Assembly: GCF_900167255.1 (NCBI RefSeq)
Contig: NZ_FUYB01000029.1
Span: forward strand, 1 to 35,964
Direction: 5' to 3'
Source: Thiothrix eikelboomii
GTDB lineage: Bacteria > Pseudomonadota > Gammaproteobacteria > Thiotrichales > Thiotrichaceae
DNA: 35,964 bases
Positions 31,071-35,964 of the stretch are shown here, piece after piece. The notes below the pieces were generated by a model. That model had not been told where the DNA came from, did no database searches, and saw nothing but the letters and a program-made list of their open reading frames with translations. Positions within the stretch are counted from its first letter, which is position 1, and each line of letters opens with the position of its first letter. The position numbers and the translations under genes were made by a program.

Positions 31071-31997
31071 ATGGGTCAATTAGCTCGACAAAAAATTTCA
31101 CCAAGAACGCCCGAGTTAGAGCGTGATTTTCAACGCGACCCAGTTTTAGGTTATGAACCAGAAGGCTCATTTGGATATATTCGTTGTTTAGAGCATGGTG
31201 CGCCTAATCAACTAATCCGTTGGCATTACCATGAAGAGTATGAGCTGCATCTGATTGTTGAAACCACCGGCAAAGTGTTTGTCGGTGATTATATCGGGCG
31301 CTTTGAGCCGGGGCATTTGGTACTCACCGGGCCACGTTTGCCGCATAACTGGATTTCGAGTGAATTACCCGAGCAAGGTGTACCGGTGCGTGATATGGCT
31401 CTGCAGTTCTCGGATGAGCCTTTACGCCAAGCCAGCACGCATTTACCCGAGTTGTGTGAAGCCTTGCCTTTACTCGAGCGTGCTAAGCATGGCATTGAAT
31501 TCATGGGGATGAGCGAGCAAGCCTATGAGCGCATTATGAAAATCCGTCAATCTGCAGGGCTACAACGCTTTAGCGAGTTTGTTGCTTTATTAAGTCTACT
31601 GACGCGCCATCAAGATTATCGCCTGCTCTCGAATGTGCAACTACAAAGTTTTGATGATGATGTCTCTTTACGGCAAATTAGTGAGGTCGTTGATTATATT
31701 ACGGCGAATTATGCGAATCAGTTTGCATTGATTGATATTGCCAAACGAGTGGGGATGAGTGAGAGTCGGTTTTCACGTTATTTTCGCCGTGCAACCGGCA
31801 ATACCTTTACCGATTTTGTGAATCGGTTACGGGTGAATCGAGCTTGTCAATTACTGATGGAAACTGATCAATACGTCAGTACTATTTGCTATAACGTGGG
31901 CTTTAATAATATTGCTAATTTCAATCGCCGCTTTATGGAGTTAAAAGGGATGACCCCTAGTGACTTCCGCAAGCAAGGTGAAGCACGCTATGGCTAA
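31071..31997 (+). CDS. AraC-family regulator, MtlR-like
   Basis: Probable polyol-responsive activator of this operon, 308 residues; AGGAG precedes ATG 31071. The N-terminal half is a cupin-like sensor (IRWHYHEEYELHLIVE, then GDYIGRFEPGHLVL). The C-terminal AraC domain has two helix-turn-helices at about 222-242 (DIAKRVGMSESRFSRYFRR) and 270-292, with the conserved VGFNNIANFNRRFMELKGM and TPSDFR ending. Size and N-terminal pattern resemble MtlR of Pseudomonas. As the last gene of the operon it would be under its own control. GCAATT direct repeats upstream of the binding-protein gene are the candidate target. Confidence 0.9.
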   Translation: MGQLARQKISPRTPELERDFQRDPVLGYEPEGSFGYIRCLEHGAPNQLIRWHYHEEYELHLIVETTGKVFVGDYIGRFEPGHLVLTGPRLPHNWISSELPEQGVPVRDMALQFSDEPLRQASTHLPELCEALPLLERAKHGIEFMGMSEQAYERIMKIRQSAGLQRFSEFVALLSLLTRHQDYRLLSNVQLQSFDDDVSLRQISEVVDYITANYANQFALIDIAKRVGMSESRFSRYFRRATGNTFTDFVNRLRVNRACQLLMETDQYVSTICYNVGFNNIANFNRRFMELKGMTPSDFRKQGEARYG

Positions 31998-32014
31998 GCC
32001 TTAAAAACTAAGGC
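31998..32014. terminator. Hairpin between convergent araC-type gene and dsbD
   Basis: GCCTTA (31998-32003) pairs with TAAGGC (32009-32014) over AAAAC, directly after the regulator's stop and 14 bases from the dsbD stop. It is short and without a T run, so probably weak and shared by both strands. Confidence 0.45.
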
Positions 32015-32027
32015 GGGCTGATTGAGT

Positions 32028-33941
32028 TTATTTAAGTTGCTGCACATGTTTAGCAAAAGGTTCAGGGCGCATGAATCCGGTGATTCTGAGGTTTTTGCGC
32101 TCTTGCCCAGTGGCATCAAACATAATAATTGCGGGTGGTCCATACAGGCCAAATTGTTTTAATAATTCACGATCTTCTTTAGTAGTGGCAGTGACATCAG
32201 CTTGTAAGAGGATAAAGTTTTGTAAAGCAGTCTGTACGGCAGGGTCGGTAAAGGTGTATTTTTCCATTTCCTTACAACTAACACACCAATCCGCATAGAA
32301 ATCAAGTAATACAGGCTTGCCTTTGGCATCATTCAAAGCTTGTGCAAGCGCTGTAGGGCTAGTTACTTGTTTAAAACGGAGTTGCTCGGTTTCTGTACCA
32401 CTCAATACCCCTTTCAAGGGCTGTAGCAGGTTATTGCTGCCCGCTGCTGCTCCAATAGCCACTAGACTACCGTGAATCAAGACTAAAATCGCTAAGCCTT
32501 TCCATAAAGTCTGCCAACCACTGCTGTGAGCAGGCAAAGGCGTAACTGCTCCCATGTAGACCGCTGAAATGATCAGCAAGGCCGCCCATAAAAACATGCT
32601 GACCATCTCAGGCAGAATGCGTTCTAGCAGGGTAAGTGCCACCCCTAAGAGCATGACCCCGAAGATGGCTTTCACGGTTTCCATCCATGCACCGGCACGC
32701 GGTAGGAATTTACCCGCTGAAGTCCCAATGATTAACAGGGGTAGACCCATACCAAGACTGAGGGTAAATAAAGCAGCTCCACCTAAGAGCGCATCGCCAC
32801 TTTGGCCAATATAAATCAAAGCACCCGCTAAAGGTGCAGCCACACAAGGGCCGACAATCAAAGCCGACAACACCCCCATAATGGCGACACCGATGAGATT
32901 GCCACCCGCTTGTTTATTGCTAAACTCAGTCAAGCGTTGTTGGAAAGCGGCAGGCATTTGTAGTTCATAGAAACCAAACATGGAGAAAGCCAATAAAACA
33001 AAGACCCCGCCAAATAAACCTAAAACCCACGGATTTTGGAAAAACATTTGCAGATTACTGCCGAATAAACCGGCTAGTACACCTGCTAAGGTGTAGGTCA
33101 GTGCCATCGCAAGCACATACACCAGCGATAGAGTGAAAGCAGTGCGCGTGTTTAGATTTTTCTGCCCAGCAATAATGCCCGATAAAATTGGAATCATCGG
33201 GAAGATGCAAGGTGTGAACGAAAGCAGGAGGCCAAAGCCAAAGAAGCTCACTAAAGTTAGCGCCCAGTTTCCATAAGCCAAAGTATCTGCAATTTGATCT
33301 TGTTCGGATTTAATCACCGCAGGTGGTAGAACCGTGGTGGTCGCTGCACTAGGATTAGCCGCCGTACCTGTGGCAGGTGGTTCACTGGGTTCTAGGATAA
33401 AGCCTTGGGCTAGCTGTACGGGATCAGTGGGGATATTGGCACTGAAGTATTTTAATTCGGGTGGATAGCAGACACCCAAATCCCCATCGCAGCCTTGCCA
33501 GCCCACCTCTACTTGCAATTGGCCGCTGGTTTTACCGCTCAGATCCAGTGGTAGTTTGAGATCCGCGACCTGATGAATGACATGTACATTGCCAAAAAAT
33601 TCATCTTGTTTGGGTTCACCGGCGGGTAGCTGTAATTCACCTGCTTGCAGTTCAGGGTTTAAGACACGGACATGGAATTTTTCTTTGTATAAATAGAGTT
33701 TTTGCTCAGGCAATTCCCAACGCAACAGCAATTGCTTGCCATCGTATAACGGTGCTGTGAGGGCAAAGGCTTGTTCAGGTGGGAGGGGGGCACCTTGTTG
33801 ATTCGCCTCTTGGTTGGCAGTACTGGTATCAAAGGGAAATAATTTACCGACTGCATAGGTGTTGGTGAAAGGAAGCAGTATGAGCAAAACACTGAAGCAG
33901 ACTAAACGCACCCATACTTTTAACACTGACTGTTTCAACAC
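32028..33941 (-). CDS. dsbD: Thiol:disulfide interchange protein DsbD
   Basis: Carries electrons from cytoplasmic thioredoxin across the inner membrane to periplasmic disulfide isomerases and cytochrome c maturation. All three cysteine pairs are present: C151/C158 in the periplasmic alpha domain (QGCDGDLGVCYP), C245/C366 in the eight-helix membrane domain (FTPCIFPMIP and VGPCVAAPLAG), and C553/C556 in the thioredoxin-like gamma domain (YADWCVSCKEME). The signal peptide ends near NTYA. Length is 637 residues. The start is GTG 33941 or TTG 33938; AGAGGA lies just upstream and no ATG is available in frame. It is transcribed alone. Confidence 0.96.
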   Translation of the reverse strand: MLKQSVLKVWVRLVCFSVLLILLPFTNTYAVGKLFPFDTSTANQEANQQGAPLPPEQAFALTAPLYDGKQLLLRWELPEQKLYLYKEKFHVRVLNPELQAGELQLPAGEPKQDEFFGNVHVIHQVADLKLPLDLSGKTSGQLQVEVGWQGCDGDLGVCYPPELKYFSANIPTDPVQLAQGFILEPSEPPATGTAANPSAATTTVLPPAVIKSEQDQIADTLAYGNWALTLVSFFGFGLLLSFTPCIFPMIPILSGIIAGQKNLNTRTAFTLSLVYVLAMALTYTLAGVLAGLFGSNLQMFFQNPWVLGLFGGVFVLLAFSMFGFYELQMPAAFQQRLTEFSNKQAGGNLIGVAIMGVLSALIVGPCVAAPLAGALIYIGQSGDALLGGAALFTLSLGMGLPLLIIGTSAGKFLPRAGAWMETVKAIFGVMLLGVALTLLERILPEMVSMFLWAALLIISAVYMGAVTPLPAHSSGWQTLWKGLAILVLIHGSLVAIGAAAGSNNLLQPLKGVLSGTETEQLRFKQVTSPTALAQALNDAKGKPVLLDFYADWCVSCKEMEKYTFTDPAVQTALQNFILLQADVTATTKEDRELLKQFGLYGPPAIIMFDATGQERKNLRITGFMRPEPFAKHVQQLK

Positions 33942-34264
33942 TTAAGTCCTCTAGCTAAGCCTTAATTTAGAAAGATTAACTGCAGCACAGCTAGGCCGCT
34001 GCTGTTTTAGACGAACTGGTAATCTGTGAATGTTAACATGGTTTGCTTGAGCTGTGGTTTAGGGAATGGGAGGGGATAGGAGAGATACTCGCTAACTTAA
34101 GCCCTTATACTCTTGATTAAACATGACTCAAGGCCATTTCTCGGCGAGCAACGAACGGGGATTTTTGATCTGTGCCACTTGTAAAAATCAACCACCCTCT
34201 TACTGCCTGAGCAGCACCAAGGGGTATATACTTGGTGGCATACTCCAAGGTTGGATAACACCGC
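33942..34264. other. Divergent intergenic region dsbD / AAA-ATPase gene
   Basis: 323 bases between divergent genes. CACCAAG (34215-34221) and CTTGGTG (34231-34237) form a perfect inverted repeat around GGGTATATA, 28 bases before the AAA gene. CCAAGGTTGG follows at 34245. This could be an operator or a leader hairpin. A frame from ATG 34123 runs through here but overlaps the AAA gene and has no family features. GCAGC/GCTGC near 33980-34000 followed by TGTTTT is a weak hairpin. Confidence 0.4.
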
Positions 34265-35964
34265 ATGTTCCCGAAAATCCCCTACGGCGAAAGCAATTTC
34301 AAAAAAGTCATCGAGGAAGGCTTTGTCTATATCGACAAAACTGACTACATCCCTAAACTGGAAGCTGCCGGTAGCCATATTTTTTTGCTGCGCCCGCGCC
34401 GCTTCGGGAAAAGCCTGTTCCTGTCGATGCTCGAATATTATTACGATGTGGCTGGCAAGGATGAGTTTGAGACGCTGTTTGGCAAGCTGTACATCGGACA
34501 ACATCCGACGCCGTTACGCAACACTTACCCCGTGCTGTTCATGGACTTCAGCGGAATTGATACCGATGGCGGGCATGAGGCGATTTTCCGCGAGTTTGAT
34601 AAAAATGTTGCCTCATGGCTGACACGATTTTTAGAGCGTTATGCCTACACTGACGACGTTATTCAAACTATACTCAGCCAGCCCTCTCCTGCCGCGAAAA
34701 TACGTGAATTCTTTCAAGTGCTCGAAGGGGGAAAAATCCTATTCCTGATCGACGAATACGATCACTTTGCCAACAGCATTCTGGCGGATGATCTCAAACT
34801 GTTTCAGAAGATTATGGGCAAGGGTGGTTTTGTGCGTAGCTTCTATGAGGTGTTGAAAACCGCCACGCAGCGCGGAGTACTGGATCGGCTGTTTGTGACG
34901 GGCGTGACCCCGCTGATGCTGGACAGTATGACCAGTGGCTTCAACATCGGCAAAAACTTATCCTTGCACGAAGATTTCAACGAAGCGATTGGCTTTACCG
35001 AGGCGGAAGTTATCACCTTGTTACAACCGTTGGCAGACCACTGTAGGCTGGGATTGGAGACACTGCGGGAGGATGCACGGCTGTGGTACAACGGCTACCG
35101 CTTCAACCTCAAAGCCGACACCAGTGTGTACAACGCCAACATGCTGCTGTATTTCGTGGACAGTTTCGACCGTAAACGCTGCGAATACCCGGAGCCAATG
35201 CTGGACGAGAACATTGCCTCCGACTATGGTAAGATCATGAAAATGTTCAGTATTGGCAACCGGGATACCAATTATTCAGTGCTAGAATTGTTGATCAACA
35301 CGGGGGAAGCGCAAGCTTCACAACGCCGTAAGTTTGAGTTCGACAAGGGCTTTGAGCGGGATGACTTCATTAGCCTGCTCGCCTACATGGGTTTTATCAC
35401 GCTGGCACGGAAGACCCTTTCTGGTGAAGTCTTCGTCATTCCCAACTACGTCATCCGTGAGTTTTACTTCCATTATTTCAAAGTGGAATTGGAGCGGCGC
35501 AACCAATTTAGCATTCCTAATCACACTCTACGCTTGGCGGTGGAACAACTGGCGGTGAATGCCGATTTCCAGCCGCTGATCACAGAGTTGGAGCGCGCTC
35601 TGCAACTATTGTCCAACCGCGATGCGATGGGCATGGACGAGAAGCATGTCAAGGTGCTGCTGCTGACTTTGCTCTACCAGACCCAAATTTACTTCATCCA
35701 CAGCGAACGCGAAATGGGGCATAAGTACCCCGACATCTTGCTGCTGGAGCGCAATCCACTGAAAGTGCCGTTTCAGCATCTGGTGGAGCTGAAGTATTGC
35801 AAGAAGGGTAAAAAGGCTGACCTGAAAGAGGGCTGGGCTGCCAAGCGGCAGGAAGGTATCGCGCAAGTGCAGGGCTATTTGCAATTGCCGGAGGTGCTGA
35901 GGTTAAGAGATCTGGCCGCGTGGGTCTTGGTGACGGATGGGGAAACAGTCGAGGTGCTGCGGGT
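34265..35964 (+). CDS. AAA-ATPase-like / PD-(D/E)XK nuclease protein, 3' partial
   Basis: An open frame from ATG 34265 to the window edge, 566 complete codons with no interruption. The N terminus KIPYGESNFKKVIEEGFVYI and RPRRFGKS (43-50, Walker A-like) with LFLIDEYD (D163/E164, Walker B) identify the AAA-ATPase-like family PF09820. WYNGYRF and VYNANMLLYF mark the middle domain. The C-terminal PD-(D/E)XK nuclease-like core has D490 (YPDILLL) and E508-L-K510 (HLVELKY), the PDDEXK_9 type. Such proteins are numerous in some sulfur bacteria and Bacteroidetes; a mobile or defence role is often supposed but not shown. Leucine is mostly CTG, and GAC/AAC are common, unlike the TTA/TTG, GAT and AAT of neighbouring genes, which suggests transfer. 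Confidence 0.9.
   Translation, partial: MFPKIPYGESNFKKVIEEGFVYIDKTDYIPKLEAAGSHIFLLRPRRFGKSLFLSMLEYYYDVAGKDEFETLFGKLYIGQHPTPLRNTYPVLFMDFSGIDTDGGHEAIFREFDKNVASWLTRFLERYAYTDDVIQTILSQPSPAAKIREFFQVLEGGKILFLIDEYDHFANSILADDLKLFQKIMGKGGFVRSFYEVLKTATQRGVLDRLFVTGVTPLMLDSMTSGFNIGKNLSLHEDFNEAIGFTEAEVITLLQPLADHCRLGLETLREDARLWYNGYRFNLKADTSVYNANMLLYFVDSFDRKRCEYPEPMLDENIASDYGKIMKMFSIGNRDTNYSVLELLINTGEAQASQRRKFEFDKGFERDDFISLLAYMGFITLARKTLSGEVFVIPNYVIREFYFHYFKVELERRNQFSIPNHTLRLAVEQLAVNADFQPLITELERALQLLSNRDAMGMDEKHVKVLLLTLLYQTQIYFIHSEREMGHKYPDILLLERNPLKVPFQHLVELKYCKKGKKADLKEGWAAKRQEGIAQVQGYLQLPEVLRLRDLAAWVLVTDGETVEVLR

Noticed and set aside
34123-34344. 73-codon frame ahead of the AAA-ATPase gene
   Set aside because: It overlaps the start of a well-supported gene in another frame and shows no family features.
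1-35964. CRISPR array or rRNA/tRNA genes
   Set aside because: No regularly spaced short repeats and no recognisable structural RNA gene were seen on either strand by reading; a covariance search was not possible here.

Overview
The window reads as chromosome of a gammaproteobacterium of moderate GC. A filamentous sulfur-oxidiser of the Thiothrix/Thiolinea type is my best guess. That rests on a monomeric isocitrate dehydrogenase, an RhlB-type helicase, a Pseudomonas-like AspRS, a DUF6502/DUF5666 pair and an AAA-ATPase/PD-(D/E)XK gene. It is an inference; no rRNA is present to settle it.

Layout. 1-791: the left end of an IS1-family element that has cut the 3' end of a secreted ankyrin-repeat gene. 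1051-9753: housekeeping and metabolic genes on the + strand (phospholipase-D-type lipoprotein, icd, tadA, a small membrane protein, a DUF4743-Nudix hydrolase, pepN). 9811-12636: two near-identical palindromes, then a DUF6502 putative regulator overlapping a DUF5666 lipoprotein, then an EF-hand protein behind a two-hairpin leader. 12878-18128: pckA, rhlB and aspS. 18215-22775: an accessory islet bracketed by two 87-bp direct repeats. It holds a metzincin protease whose signal peptide is out of frame, two intact Cys-rich lipoprotein paralogues, a third decayed paralogue, and a stray histidine-kinase tail on the opposite strand. 22815-24359: an isochorismatase-like hydrolase and an unknown exported protein. 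24461-31997: a complete polyol module made of a binding protein, two permeases, an ATPase, a long-chain polyol dehydrogenase, a SmoS-like dehydrogenase and an AraC/MtlR-like regulator. 32028-33941: dsbD on the minus strand. 34265-end: a partial AAA-ATPase/PD-(D/E)XK protein with foreign-looking codon use.

How the genes work together. The polyol operon forms one pathway: uptake of a sugar alcohol, NAD-linked oxidation to a ketose by one of two dehydrogenases, and control by the last gene. The genes from rbsK/xylB-type kinases onward are not in the window. The islet at 18.2-22.8 kb is the least explained part. A secreted protease is followed after 28 bp by lipoproteins of an unrecognised family, each with its own copy of the same terminator hairpin, and the whole lies between long direct repeats. 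The DUF6502/DUF5666/EF-hand group is the second candidate for an uncharacterised system, because its promoter carries paired 16-bp palindromes, one of them lying on the ribosome-binding region.

No tRNA, rRNA or CRISPR array was found. Start codons were often moved downstream of the longest reading frame where a ribosome-binding site or family alignment favoured it; each case is stated.
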